Counted from the stretch's first letter, positions 1 to 8,678 are shown. The stretch is DNA of 64,000 nt from Gallaecimonas xiamenensis 3-C-1 (GCF_000299915.1 NZ_AMRI01000014.1:1-64000); one strand, 5' to 3'. Notes: generated by a model not told the origin, from the letters alone. Program-made: numbers and translations.

Positions 1-363
1 CTTGCCGGAGGTGAACATCAGATACCAACGATACCCCTTGGGCCCCTTGAGGCGGTGGAATTCAAAGGCCCAGAAGTTACAACAGCGACTGGCCTCGGTT
101 TCCGACCACAGATAAACGGGAGGGGCATCTTTGAGGCCGGCCAGGGTCGGAGACTTGCGCATCACCAATTGGGAGGTCCAGGTGGTGGTGGTCAGGTAAT
201 AGTTGCCGTCGAAATACTCGAGCCAGGGATCGGCCCCGTTGGGGAAGATGGGATTGGTAAAGCTGCCATCGTCCTTGCCGGTGTTCAGGGCCGTGGTATC
301 GGCACAGCCAGCCAGGGCAGCCGCCAGGGCCAGGCTCAGGGTGGTAATGCGTAGCGCTGACAT
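1..363 (-). CDS. GH43 family lipoprotein, C-terminus cut by window edge
   Basis: Only the first 121 codons are present; the gene runs off the left edge. It starts at the ATG read from 363 with MSALRITTLSLALAAALAGC, a lipoprotein signal peptide ending in the lipobox LAGC, so the enzyme is probably lipid-anchored in the envelope. The mature part opens with NPIFPNGADPW, where the Asp fits the catalytic base of the GH43 five-bladed propeller, followed by DGNYYLTTTTW. GH43 members here are most likely alpha-L-arabinofuranosidases or beta-xylosidases; the subfamily cannot be fixed from this fragment. A GTAWTAC operator-like site lies about 90 bases upstream, tying it to the arabinose regulon. Confidence 0.85.
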   Translation of the reverse strand, partial: MSALRITTLSLALAAALAGCADTTALNTGKDDGSFTNPIFPNGADPWLEYFDGNYYLTTTTWTSQLVMRKSPTLAGLKDAPPVYLWSETEASRCCNFWAFEFHRLKGPKGYRWYLMFTSGK

Positions 364-450
364 ATTCTTCTCTCCTGCCTCAGTCTCGATGCTGGGGTTT
401 TAACGCCGCCTTGGCCCTGCGGTTCTGGGGCCGCTCCGTCGCAGCATTCA

Positions 451-469
451 ATTTGTATTACGATATGAC
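451..469. promoter_or_regulatory. putative GntR (arabinose regulon) operator, site 1
   Basis: ATTTGTATTACGATATGAC, containing the core GTATTACGATA shared with the other sites near 1646, 1827, 22729, 22919, 23973 and 25851. It lies 88 bases before the start of the GH43 lipoprotein at 363. The GTA-W-TAC core fits the N(y)GT-M-N-K-AC pattern known for FadR-type GntR regulators. Assignment to the regulator encoded at 25042-25779 is inferred. Confidence 0.65.
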
Positions 470-591
470 TGACGAGTGTAGAGCGAAGAAAACGCAGGTT
501 CAACACCTAAAGTTAACCTTTAGGGAATTCCGTTAACGTCAACGATGAAAGTACTGCCATGGCGGGAGCTCTGAGACTGGTCAGATAAGTT

Positions 592-614
592 AAAGGCCCC
601 GTTGCGGGGCCTTT
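592..614 (-). terminator. rho-independent terminator of the endo-arabinanase gene
   Basis: A 10-base inverted repeat, AAAGGCCCCG / CGGGGCCTTT, with a 3-base loop directly after the minus-strand stop codon at 619. On the minus strand it is followed by a T-rich run (TTTAACTTA). Confidence 0.75.
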
Positions 615-618
615 GCCA

Positions 619-1632
619 TCACTGCTCCAAGACGCTTTGGTAGCTGTCCAGGGCCTTGGGATCGATCACCGGCCAGCCTTGCTGCCATTGGATGGGAGCT
701 ATCTTGAGCTTCTGCAGGCCGTTATCAGCCCCTTCGTAGGCGTGGAAAACCAGCAGATCCTGGCCGTCAAAGCGATAGACGCTGTTATGGCCCAAGCCAG
801 GCCAGGCGCTGTTGCCCTTGAGGATCACAGTGCCGCCCCCCTGGTCTAGATCCTTGCCTTCCTTGTCCAGGTAAGGCCCCGTTACCGACGCAGAACGGCC
901 GACCGCCAGGTGGTAGGTGCTGTCCTGGCCACGGCAGCACAGGCCCAGTGACACGAAGAGGTAGTAATAGTCACCGTGCTTGAAGATAAAGGGGGCTTCC
1001 AGTTCACCTGGGCCGGCCTGGCTGTCCGGCGTGAAAGCCGGGCGGGCCTGGCGGGCAATGCTGTGCCATTGCTGGGGTTCGGCCAGGCGGGTCAGGCTGG
1101 GGTCCAGTTTGACGATCTTAAGGCCATCCCAAAAGGAACCAAAGCTCATCCAGGGGGTACCTTCATCGTCAAAAACCACTGCCGGATCAATGGCATTCCA
1201 CAGATCTCGCCCCGGCACCGACTGCAGGACTATGCCCTTGTCCTGCCAGCCGTATTCAGGGCTGCTTCTGTCCAGGGTCTTGGTGACCGTGACGCCGATG
1301 GCCGAGGTGTTCTTACCGAAGGCCGATACCGAATAGTAGAGGTAGAAGCTGCCGTTGTGCTGCACCAGATCCGGTGCCCATAGGTGCCCGGCAAAGTCGG
1401 GGATGGCGCTCCTGGCCCAGCTGGGCTCAGGGTCAAACACCGGCCCATCCAGTTGCCAGTGCACCTTGTCTTTGGAGTGGTATTGGGTAATGCCAGGGCC
1501 CGTTGAAAAGAGGTAGTAGGTGTCACCGTCCTTGGCCATGACAGGGTCGTGGATACTGACTTGCTGGGCACAGGCACTGCTGGCCAGCAAGGCACAACCC
1601 AGCAACAGTTTCAGGGGGTTTGGGGGCTGCAT
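619..1632 (-). CDS. Arabinan endo-1,5-alpha-L-arabinosidase (GH43)
   Basis: 337-residue secreted enzyme that cuts the alpha-1,5-linked backbone of arabinan. An N-terminal signal peptide ends near ASSACA (about residue 22). The GH43 catalytic triad is readable: base Asp29 in SIHDPV, pKa-modulating Asp149 in WNAIDPAVV, and acid Glu212 in GELEAPF. HLWAPDLV and MSFGSFWDGL are typical of family endo-arabinanases. Length is normal for a single-domain enzyme with no carbohydrate-binding module. The start has a clear AAGGAG upstream, and an operator-like site sits right behind that ribosome binding site. It is divergent from the sugar symporter and probably acts in the periplasm or outside the cell to release arabino-oligosaccharides. 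Confidence 0.9.
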   Translation of the reverse strand: MQPPNPLKLLLGCALLASSACAQQVSIHDPVMAKDGDTYYLFSTGPGITQYHSKDKVHWQLDGPVFDPEPSWARSAIPDFAGHLWAPDLVQHNGSFYLYYSVSAFGKNTSAIGVTVTKTLDRSSPEYGWQDKGIVLQSVPGRDLWNAIDPAVVFDDEGTPWMSFGSFWDGLKIVKLDPSLTRLAEPQQWHSIARQARPAFTPDSQAGPGELEAPFIFKHGDYYYLFVSLGLCCRGQDSTYHLAVGRSASVTGPYLDKEGKDLDQGGGTVILKGNSAWPGLGHNSVYRFDGQDLLVFHAYEGADNGLQKLKIAPIQWQQGWPVIDPKALDSYQSVLEQ

Positions 1633-1645
1633 AAAGGCTCCTTAA

Positions 1646-1664
1646 TTAGTATTGTATTACTTTT
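1646..1664. promoter_or_regulatory. putative GntR operator, site 2
   Basis: On the minus strand this reads AAAGTAATACAATACTAA, matching the shared core GTAATACAATA. It abuts the ribosome binding site of the endo-arabinanase gene (start 1632), a position where a bound repressor would block transcription or early elongation. Confidence 0.7.
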
Positions 1665-1826
1665 CTGCCGGACCCAGTCTAACGGCAAGCTGGGGCCAGA
1701 CAAAACCCCTGTCGCCCCATCACTCCCCCAGTAGCCTTTCTTTCTGGCGCCAGGCCGGTCAGCCGCAGGCCAAGCTCCCTATTAGGGTCTTTGCAAACTG
1801 TTAGCAGGCTTGCAACACCACACAAA

Positions 1827-1844
1827 TTAGTAATACGATACGAC
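1827..1844. promoter_or_regulatory. putative GntR operator, site 3
   Basis: TTAGTAATACGATACGAC, about 98 bases upstream of the symporter start. Together with site 2 it lies in the divergent intergenic region between the endo-arabinanase and the symporter (1633-1941), which holds no gene. The core GTAATACGATA differs from site 4 by one base. Confidence 0.7.
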
Positions 1845-1941
1845 TTTACGCGTACGTTAACCATTACAACCCTATACCATGACGGTGCCGTAAAGCAGCA
1901 AAAAGGTGGCACCTGCTGGTCATAACCCGGGGGAAGCGGTA

Positions 1942-3330
1942 GTGAAAAACCAGAAACTGTCGGTGCTGGAAAAAGTCGGTTTTGGGGCCGGCGACATGGC
2001 CGTCAACGTGGTGATGTCATCCATGATGTTGATCATCACCTTCTTCTATACCGACGTTTTCGGCCTGAAGGCGACCGATGTAGCCGTGCTGTTCCTGGTG
2101 GTGCGCCTGATCGACGCCTTCACCGACCCGATGATGGGCATGCTGACCGACCGCCACACCACGCGCTGGGGTCGCTACCGCCCCTACTTCCTGTTCCTGT
2201 CGGTACCTTTTGGTATTGCCGTCTTCCTGACCTTCAGTACCCCAAACTGGGATTACAACGCCAAGCTGGTGTGGGCTTACGCCACTTACATCTTCGTGAC
2301 CCTGATGTTCACCGCCGTCACCATTCCCTACATCTCCATCATAGGGGTGCTGACCGACGATCCCAAAGAGCGACTGTCCGCCAACGGCTATCGCCTGTTC
2401 TTCGCCAAAGTGGCTGCTTTCCTGGTCACCATAGTGGTACCTATCCTGGCCGAAAGCTGGGGAGGCAAAGCGCAGCTGGCGGCCGGTTACCAGGCCGCCA
2501 TGGGACTGATGGCACTGATGGCCTGCCTGCTGTTCCTGTTCTGTTTTTTCACCACCACCGAGAGGGTACAGCATCAGGTGGAGCGCAAGCCCCTGAGCGA
2601 ACAGCTGGCCACCTTGTTGAAAAATGACCAATGGCTGGTGCTGTGCGCCGTCTGTGTGGTGGGCACCATAGGCTATGTGGTGCGCGGCTCGGTAGCGGCC
2701 TACTACGCCAAATATTTCCTGGGCGGGGACGCCACGCTGATGTCCATGTTCCTGTCCACCGGCGTGGTGGCGGCCATTCTGGCCATGGTGGCCTCCACCT
2801 GGATCACCAAGCGCTACTGTAAGGTCAAGCTGTTCAGGGTCAGCCAGATTGCGGTCGGAGCCATCAGCCTGGTGCTGTACTTCGCCGTCGGCCAGGGGGA
2901 CGTGCTGCTGGCCTTCGCGCTCTATTTCCTGCTGTCGTTCGTGGTGGACCTGCACGCCCCCGTGTTCTGGTCGGCCATCGCCGAAGCGGTGGACTACGGC
3001 CAGGCCAAAACCGGCAAGAGGGTGTCTGGCCTGGCCTTTGGTGGCATCAGTTTTTGCCAGAAGGCAGGCATGGGCATCGCCGGCTTCCTGGTGGGCAGCC
3101 TGCTGACCTTCTTTAACTACGAACCGGACCAGGTGCAAAGCGGCTACACCCTCAACGGCCTGGCCCTGATGCTGACCATCATTCCCGGTGTTTTCCACTT
3201 CCTGATGGGGCTGCTGATGTACCGATACCGCATCACCGACCGCTTCTATCAGGAAATCAAAAAAGGCGTCTTGACCGAGGCCCCCCAGGGTGCACCGGTC
3301 AGCCAGCGCCAGATCATCAATGCCAAATAG
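1942..3330 (+). CDS. GPH-family sugar:cation symporter (MFS), arabino-oligosaccharide uptake
   Basis: 462-residue inner-membrane transporter of the glycoside-pentoside-hexuronide:cation symporter family (MelB/YicJ/XynB type). The start KNQKLSVLEKVGFGAGDMA is the family opening, and TDRHTTRWGRYRPYFL is the conserved first cytoplasmic loop signature; about 12 hydrophobic segments follow. I chose the GTG at 1942 because GGGGGAAG sits just before it; a GTG at 1906 would add 12 residues. The next gene, almost overlapping, is a GH43 enzyme without a signal peptide, so the pair probably imports arabino-oligosaccharides and hydrolyses them in the cytoplasm. The substrate is inferred from context. Confidence 0.88.
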   Translation: MKNQKLSVLEKVGFGAGDMAVNVVMSSMMLIITFFYTDVFGLKATDVAVLFLVVRLIDAFTDPMMGMLTDRHTTRWGRYRPYFLFLSVPFGIAVFLTFSTPNWDYNAKLVWAYATYIFVTLMFTAVTIPYISIIGVLTDDPKERLSANGYRLFFAKVAAFLVTIVVPILAESWGGKAQLAAGYQAAMGLMALMACLLFLFCFFTTTERVQHQVERKPLSEQLATLLKNDQWLVLCAVCVVGTIGYVVRGSVAAYYAKYFLGGDATLMSMFLSTGVVAAILAMVASTWITKRYCKVKLFRVSQIAVGAISLVLYFAVGQGDVLLAFALYFLLSFVVDLHAPVFWSAIAEAVDYGQAKTGKRVSGLAFGGISFCQKAGMGIAGFLVGSLLTFFNYEPDQVQSGYTLNGLALMLTIIPGVFHFLMGLLMYRYRITDRFYQEIKKGVLTEAPQGAPVSQRQIINAK

Positions 3331-3346
3331 CCTGTTGGAGCCAGAC

Positions 3347-4294
3347 GTGACCCTACTGACGCCCCTGATTGAGCAGCGCGCCGATCCCTTTATCTACAAA
3401 CACAGTGACGGCTATTACTACTTTACCGCCTCTGTACCGGCCTACGACGGCATAGAGCTGCGCCGTGCCAGGACCATTGCCGGCCTCAAAGACGCCGATA
3501 CCGTGATGGTGTGGCGCAAGCCCGATGAAGGCCCCTACTCGGACCTTATCTGGGCACCGGAGATCCACTTCAACCAGGGGGCTTGGTACATCTACTTTGC
3601 CGCCGCCCCCAGCCGGGAAATCAAAGACCAGCTGTTCCAACATCGCATGTATGTGATCCGCTGCCAGGACGCCAACCCGGTGGCCGGCCACTGGGAATTT
3701 TTGGGGCAAATCGACACCGGTATCGACAGCTTCTGCCTGGACGCCACCACCTTTAGCCACCAGGGCCAGCTCTATTACCTCTGGGCCCAGAAGGCCAACG
3801 ACATTGCCGGTAATTCCAACCTCTATATCGCCAAGATGGACAAGCCATGGCGCATTGCCAGCGAGCCGGTGTTACTGACCAAGCCAGAGTTCGACTGGGA
3901 ATGCCGTGGCTTCCTGGTCAACGAGGGGCCGGCGGTGCTGCACCGTAACGGCAAGTTCTTCATTACCTATTCCGCCAGCGCCACCGACGAGAACTACGCC
4001 ATGGGCCTGTTGTGGGCCGACGAAAACAGCGACCTGTTGGATCCCAAGAGCTGGACCAAGTCCCAAAGCCCGGTGCTGGTCAGTGCCCCCGAGCACAAGA
4101 TCTTCGGCCCCGGCCACAACAGCTTCACGCTCGGCGAAGACGGCCAAACCGACTTGTTGGTCTACCACGCTCGCACCTACACCGAGATCGAAGGGGACCC
4201 CCTTTGGGACCCCAACCGCCACACCTTTGTCAAGCCGCTGCGCTGGGATGAAAACGGCATGCCCGTTTTCGGCAGCGCCGCCCTCGCTGACTAA
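3347..4294 (+). CDS. Cytoplasmic GH43 exo-acting alpha-L-arabinofuranosidase
   Basis: 315 residues from the GTG at 3347, which has TTGGAG six bases upstream; an ATG at 3320, overlapping the symporter stop, would add nine residues. There is no signal peptide, unlike the other GH43 genes here. Catalytic residues are readable: Asp13 (RADPF), Asp132 (SFCLDATTF) and Glu193 (VNEGPAV). GLLWADENSDLLDPKSW and FGPGHNSF resemble exo-1,5-alpha-L-arabinofuranosidases (GH43_26-like), and the secreted protein at 11147-12154 is a clear paralogue. Inferred role: release of L-arabinose from oligosaccharides imported by the adjacent symporter. Confidence 0.85.
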   Translation: MTLLTPLIEQRADPFIYKHSDGYYYFTASVPAYDGIELRRARTIAGLKDADTVMVWRKPDEGPYSDLIWAPEIHFNQGAWYIYFAAAPSREIKDQLFQHRMYVIRCQDANPVAGHWEFLGQIDTGIDSFCLDATTFSHQGQLYYLWAQKANDIAGNSNLYIAKMDKPWRIASEPVLLTKPEFDWECRGFLVNEGPAVLHRNGKFFITYSASATDENYAMGLLWADENSDLLDPKSWTKSQSPVLVSAPEHKIFGPGHNSFTLGEDGQTDLLVYHARTYTEIEGDPLWDPNRHTFVKPLRWDENGMPVFGSAALAD

Positions 4295-4311
4295 CCAGAG
4301 TACGACCCCTT

Positions 4312-4336
4312 CCCCGCCCCCCGGCGGGGCTTTTTT
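4312..4336 (+). terminator. terminator immediately before the GH127 gene
   Basis: Stem CCCCGCC / GGCGGGG with a four-C loop, followed by six T. The T-run ends two bases before the GAGG ribosome binding site of the next gene (start 4349). The hairpin therefore sits inside the 54-base gap between two same-strand genes and could limit read-through into the GH127 gene. Confidence 0.75.
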
Positions 4337-4348
4337 ATGAGGTATGCC

Positions 4349-6691
4349 ATGAAACGCCTGCTGTTGCTGCTGGCCCTGGCCCCCACCCTGGCCCAGGCGC
4401 TCCCCCTTGAAACCCTGCCGTTACAAGAGGTGCGGCTGCTGCCAAGTCCCTTCAAGCAGGCTCAGGATACCAACCGCCACTACCTCGACAGCCTGGACCC
4501 GGACCGCCTGCTGGCACCGTTCAGGGCCGAAGCCGGCCTGCCCCAGCCCAAGCCCGGTTACGGCAACTGGGAAGCCGACGGCCTGGGCGGGCACATGGGG
4601 GGCCATTACCTCAGCGCCCTGTCGCTGATGTATGCCAGCACCGGCGACCCGGCGCTGCTGGCCAGGCTCCAGTACATGCTCGACGAGCTGAAAAAATGCC
4701 AGGACAAGCTGGGGACCGGTTATATCGGCGGCGTCCCCGGGGGCAGCGCGCTTTGGCAGCAGATCCACCAAGGGGATATCCAGGCCGACCTGTTCACCCT
4801 CAACCAAAAGTGGGTGCCCTGGTACAACCTGCACAAGCTCTATGCCGGGCTGCGCGACGCCTACCGCTACACGGGGTCGGCCCAGGCTCTGGCCATGTGG
4901 ATCAAGCTTAGCGATTGGACCGATTGGCTGGTCGAGGGGCTCAGCGACGAGCAGATGCAAGCCATGCTGGTTACCGAGTACGGGGGCATGAATGAAGTCT
5001 TTGCCGACCTCTACGAGATAACGGGCCAGGACAAATACCTGCAGCTGGCCAAGCGCTTTTCCCAGCAGCAGCTGCTGCAGCCGCTGGCCCATGGGCAAGA
5101 CCAGCTCAACGGCCTCCATGCCAACACCCAGATCCCCAAGGTCATCGGCTTTGAGCGCATAGCCCAGGTTTCAGGGGACAGGGCCATGGGCGCGGCGGCC
5201 GACTATTTTTGGCACCAGGTGGTGGAGCAGCGCACCGTCGCCATCGGCGGTAACAGCGTCAGGGAACACTTCCACCCCAAGGACGACTTTTCCAGCATGG
5301 TGGAAGAGGTGGAAGGGCCTGAAACCTGCAACAGCTACAACATGTTGAAACTGGCTCGGCTGCTCTACCAACGACAAGGGGGCCTCGACTACCTGGCCTA
5401 CTACGAGCGGGCCCTTTACAACCACATACTGGCTTCCCAACATCCAGACGACGGCGGCCTGGTCTACTTCACGCCCATGCGCCCCAACCACTACCGGGTC
5501 TATTCCCAGGCAGACAAGGCCATGTGGTGCTGCGTCGGCTCAGGGATCGAAAGCCACAGCAAATACGGCGCCATGATCTACGCCACCGACCAGAGCGCCC
5601 TCTACATCAACCTCTTTATCCCTTCCCGGCTGGATTGGACTGAGAAAGGGGTCAAGCTCAGCCTGGACACCCGTTTTCCCGACGATGACAGCGTCTTTAT
5701 CACTTTCGAGCAGGCCAGCTCCCTGCCCCTGAAGATCCGCTATCCCAGTTGGGTCAAGGCCGGGCAACTGGAACTGCGGGTCAATGGCACACCCAGGGCC
5801 GTTACCGCCAAGCCAGGCCAATATCTGAGCCTGGCCGGCCAGTGGCAAAAGGGGGACCAGATCAGCCTCAAACTGCCCATGGCATTGTCGCTGGAACAAA
5901 TGCCCGACCAGTCCAACTACTACGCCGTGCTCTTTGGGCCCATAGTGCTGGCCGCCAAGACCAATCCCTACCCCGGTGAAAAGCTCAACTTCCTGGCCGA
6001 CGGTTCGCGCATGGGCCACATTGCCCAGGGCCAGCGCTGCCCCCTGGAAGCGGCCCCCATCTTCGTGGCCGACAGCACCGATTTCCTGGCAGGCTTGCAA
6101 CGGCAGCAAGGCCCACTGGCCTTTAGCACCGGGGACCTGCTCTATCCCAAAGACCAGCCGCCGCTGCAGCTGGTCCCCTTCTTTCGCCTGCACGACTCGC
6201 GCTACATGCTCTACTGGCCCTACAGCACCCCGGACGGCCTGAAGGCCCTGACCGCCAAGGCCCAAAGCCGGGAAGCGGCCAGGCAGGCCTTGGCCAGGAT
6301 CACCGTCGACACCATAGCGCCGGGCGAGCAGCAACCGGAGGCAGACCACTTCTTTGAGAGCCAGGGCAGCCGGGCCGGAGTAAACCAGGACCGCCATTGG
6401 CGCGACGCCAGCGGTTGGTTCAGCTACCGCATGAACAATCCACAGGGCAAGGGTAAAACCCTGCGCCTGACCTTCTTCGGCCTGGACAAGGACCGCCGCT
6501 TCAGCATCCTGGTTGACGGTCAAAAGCTGGCCGACATCACCTTGGACGGCAGCCAGGGCCCAGGCTTTTTCAGCCGGGATTTTGCCTTGCCCAAGGAGAT
6601 ACGGCAGCAGCCCCAGTTCAGGCTGCGCTTCGAAGCCGCCCCCGGCTCCATCGCCGGCGGCCTCTACGGCATCAGCTTGCTCAGCGAATAA
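4349..6691 (+). CDS. GH127 beta-L-arabinofuranosidase (DUF1680), secreted
   Basis: 780-residue secreted glycoside hydrolase with signal peptide MKRLLLLLALAPTLAQA. I used the ATG at 4349 because GAGG lies six bases before it, not the ATG at 4337. The (alpha/alpha)6 barrel region includes GGMNEVFADLY, GPETCNSYNMLK and MWCCVGSGIESHSKYG. Glu325/Cys327 and Cys394-Cys395 match the zinc-thiolate site described for the Bifidobacterium enzyme HypBA1, where a Cys acts as nucleophile. The C-terminal part is beta-rich, as expected. It likely removes beta-linked L-arabinofuranose from arabinans or hydroxyproline-rich glycoproteins. No separate operator is seen in the short upstream gap, so expression probably comes from the symporter promoter. 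Confidence 0.9.
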   Translation: MKRLLLLLALAPTLAQALPLETLPLQEVRLLPSPFKQAQDTNRHYLDSLDPDRLLAPFRAEAGLPQPKPGYGNWEADGLGGHMGGHYLSALSLMYASTGDPALLARLQYMLDELKKCQDKLGTGYIGGVPGGSALWQQIHQGDIQADLFTLNQKWVPWYNLHKLYAGLRDAYRYTGSAQALAMWIKLSDWTDWLVEGLSDEQMQAMLVTEYGGMNEVFADLYEITGQDKYLQLAKRFSQQQLLQPLAHGQDQLNGLHANTQIPKVIGFERIAQVSGDRAMGAAADYFWHQVVEQRTVAIGGNSVREHFHPKDDFSSMVEEVEGPETCNSYNMLKLARLLYQRQGGLDYLAYYERALYNHILASQHPDDGGLVYFTPMRPNHYRVYSQADKAMWCCVGSGIESHSKYGAMIYATDQSALYINLFIPSRLDWTEKGVKLSLDTRFPDDDSVFITFEQASSLPLKIRYPSWVKAGQLELRVNGTPRAVTAKPGQYLSLAGQWQKGDQISLKLPMALSLEQMPDQSNYYAVLFGPIVLAAKTNPYPGEKLNFLADGSRMGHIAQGQRCPLEAAPIFVADSTDFLAGLQRQQGPLAFSTGDLLYPKDQPPLQLVPFFRLHDSRYMLYWPYSTPDGLKALTAKAQSREAARQALARITVDTIAPGEQQPEADHFFESQGSRAGVNQDRHWRDASGWFSYRMNNPQGKGKTLRLTFFGLDKDRRFSILVDGQKLADITLDGSQGPGFFSRDFALPKEIRQQPQFRLRFEAAPGSIAGGLYGISLLSE

Positions 6692-6720
6692 AAAAAGGGC
6701 GCCGAATGGCGCCCTTTTTT
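6690..6720. terminator. bidirectional terminator between GH127 and prfH
   Basis: GGGCGCC / GGCGCCC stem with loop GAAT, six A on the left and six T on the right, placed between the convergent GH127 and prfH genes. The T-run overlaps the last codon area of prfH. Confidence 0.85.
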
Positions 6721-7321
6721 ACTTCTCCACAAAGCCAGGTCCGACAAAGGTACGCAGCGGCTTACCGCGTTCCAGCTCCCAATGCTGTTGCCAGCGCCGG
6801 CGTTGTTGCTGGTCCCTGGCCTGCTGCTGGCGCTCGGCGAGCTTTTGCAGCAGCAAGGCCCTGGCCAGCCGCTTGTTGGCATGCTGGCTGCGCTCTGAAG
6901 ACACCGCCACCCTAAGCCCGCTCTCCAGGTGCACCGCCTGGATGGCCGACGCCGTCTTGTTGACGTGTTGGCCACCGGGGCCGGACGCCTTGCAGGCCTT
7001 GTACTGAATGCCCTCATTGAGCGCCGGTTCGCTGACGGCAAAACCCCGGCCTGAGAAAAACCAGTTCTTGCGGCCGTGGCGAGGCCTGAAGGGGCTTTGG
7101 CATACCCAGAGCAAGGTGCCCTGCCAGCGCCTGACCAGGGCCTGGGCCCCCTGCCCCGACAAGGCATAGAGCAGGGACCTGGCGTCCTCCCCCTGCTCTG
7201 ACACTGGTGTCAGGGTCACGTCCAGGGCGCTGGCTTCCAGCGCCAGTTGCCGCGCCGCCAACACCAGGGCCTGCTGGCATTCCTTGGGGCCCTGGCCGGC
7301 AGACAGTTGCAATAGCATCAT
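6719..7321 (-). CDS. prfH: Peptide chain release factor H
   Basis: 200-residue class-I release factor homologue. The peptidyl-tRNA hydrolysis motif GGQ is at residues 116-118 within SGPGGQHVNKT. The protein lacks the codon-reading domain of RF1/RF2, which is characteristic of PrfH. PrfH is known to recognise ribosomes damaged in the decoding centre and to release the stalled peptide, working with a co-encoded RtcB ligase. The start overlaps the stop of the upstream RNA ligase gene by four bases, indicating translational coupling. The C-terminal half is rich in Arg, Gln and Lys, fitting rRNA contact. Confidence 0.9.
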   Translation of the reverse strand: MMLLQLSAGQGPKECQQALVLAARQLALEASALDVTLTPVSEQGEDARSLLYALSGQGAQALVRRWQGTLLWVCQSPFRPRHGRKNWFFSGRGFAVSEPALNEGIQYKACKASGPGGQHVNKTASAIQAVHLESGLRVAVSSERSQHANKRLARALLLQKLAERQQQARDQQQRRRWQQHWELERGKPLRTFVGPGFVEK

Positions 7322-8460
7322 CCTGCGCAGCCTCCCTGGGTTTTGAAGGTCACCACCGGTTTGAGCCTGGCCACCAGCTGGACCAGGCCGGCCTGGACCA
7401 GGTCGTCGACCACACTGTGGCAGTCCTTGTAGGCCTGGGGCGCCTCGTCAAACAGCAAGGTCTTGTCGGCACAGATCACCTGGCTGCCGAAACGGGTGCG
7501 GACCAGATCTTCCCGCCGGTATTTATGGCTCAAGCGGCTCTTGCATTCGCCCCTTTGCCACTTGCGGCCAGCCCCGTGCGCCAGGGAATGTAGGGCTTTG
7601 GCGTCGGCCTTGGGCTGCACCAGGTAGCTGTAGTCGCCCCTGGAGCCGGGTATGACCACCAGCCCCTGATCGGCCGGGGTGGCACCTTTGCGGTGCAGCC
7701 AGCCGGCTTGCCCGGCCAGGCTGTAAGGGCTGACCAGGTTATGGTTCAGGTCAAACAGGCATTGCCCTTCGGCCCTAATGGCCGCCAGGAAGCGCCTGGC
7801 GATAAGCTCCCGGTTGAGCTCGGCCCAACGCACCGCTTCATCATGCTGCGCCAGGTAAGTGCCAAAGGCCGGCGTGTCTGCTGCCAGGGCTTCATGGCCG
7901 TGCTCAACAAGGTGGCGGGCCAGAATGGCCTGGCCCAGGCCGCGCGAACCGGAGTGCACCAACAGCAGCAACCGGCTCGGGTCACCGGGAAAGGCGCCAG
8001 CATCATGGAGGCAGTCCACCGCCTGGAATTCGGCAAAGTGGTTGCCACCACCTATGGTGCCCAAGGCCTGGTCGAAGTGGGCGTTATCGATACCCAGCCT
8101 GGCCTTGCCTTGTGCCACCAGCTCTGCCCAGGGTGCTCCCAGTGGGCCTTCCAGGTCCACCAGACGGCGGGCCAGCTTGTCGATTTTGACCTTGGCCAAC
8201 GGCAGGCTGGTCTGCCAAAAGCCCATGCCACAGCCGATGTCATTGCCCACCAGGGCCGGGTAGATACAGCCCTGGCTGAAAAATGCGGCGCCAATGGGGT
8301 AGCCCCGGCCAGGATGCAGATCCGGCATGCCGGCGACCTTGACCATGCCGGCCAAGGCGGCGGTATGTCGCAGTTGTTGTATTGCCAGTCCCTCGACCCA
8401 AGTGGTGGGCGAGGCGATCAGGGTGATCTTGTCAGTGAGAATTTGGACGGAGTTGCCCAT
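7318..8460 (-). CDS. rtcB: RtcB-type RNA ligase (PrfH-associated, RtcB2-like)
   Basis: 380-residue GTP/Mn-dependent RNA ligase joining 2',3'-cyclic phosphate or 3'-phosphate ends to 5'-OH ends. Metal and catalytic residues are visible: Cys77 in NDIGCGMGFW, His141 in GGGNHFAEF, His169 in VHSGSRGLG, and His295 in AHGAGRKW, the residue that would carry GMP. MPDLHPGRGYPIG is the family signature. It is somewhat shorter than E. coli RtcB (408). The overlap with prfH points to the PrfH-linked subfamily thought to repair cleaved 16S rRNA rather than to the archease/RtcA type. A possible 13-codon leader ORF lies about 90 bases upstream. Confidence 0.9.
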   Translation of the reverse strand: MGNSVQILTDKITLIASPTTWVEGLAIQQLRHTAALAGMVKVAGMPDLHPGRGYPIGAAFFSQGCIYPALVGNDIGCGMGFWQTSLPLAKVKIDKLARRLVDLEGPLGAPWAELVAQGKARLGIDNAHFDQALGTIGGGNHFAEFQAVDCLHDAGAFPGDPSRLLLLVHSGSRGLGQAILARHLVEHGHEALAADTPAFGTYLAQHDEAVRWAELNRELIARRFLAAIRAEGQCLFDLNHNLVSPYSLAGQAGWLHRKGATPADQGLVVIPGSRGDYSYLVQPKADAKALHSLAHGAGRKWQRGECKSRLSHKYRREDLVRTRFGSQVICADKTLLFDEAPQAYKDCHSVVDDLVQAGLVQLVARLKPVVTFKTQGGCAG

Positions 8461-8553
8461 ATCACCAATTTCCTATTGTTGCGAAATCACAGATGGAAAA
8501 TTGGCAGGCCAGGGGCCGGGCAGAGCGGGTAAGTCAGGAAGTAATGCGCTTGA

Positions 8554-8595
8554 TTACCGGCCGCGACCTGCATTGGATTGGATGCGTTTTGTCAT
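8554..8595 (-). other. candidate 13-codon leader ORF upstream of rtcB-prfH
   Basis: ATG at 8595 with AGGAG eight bases before it opens a short reading frame, MTKRIQSNAGRGR, ending in TAA at 8554. It lies in the 218-base gap between yitT-like (stop 8679) and rtcB (start 8460). The ribosome binding site is better than that of rtcB itself. It may be a leader peptide or a tiny protein; nothing proves translation. Confidence 0.3.
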
Positions 8596-8678
8596 TGCTG
8601 TTTCTCCTATGCAGTCAAATGGGCCATAAAGTGGCGGGCATCATAGTGGATACACGCTCATAAAATCAACACCTTAAA

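Noticed and set aside
2017-3198. 393-codon minus-strand open frame inside the symporter gene
   Set aside because: His/Gln/Gly-rich shadow of a membrane protein gene with clear GPH motifs.
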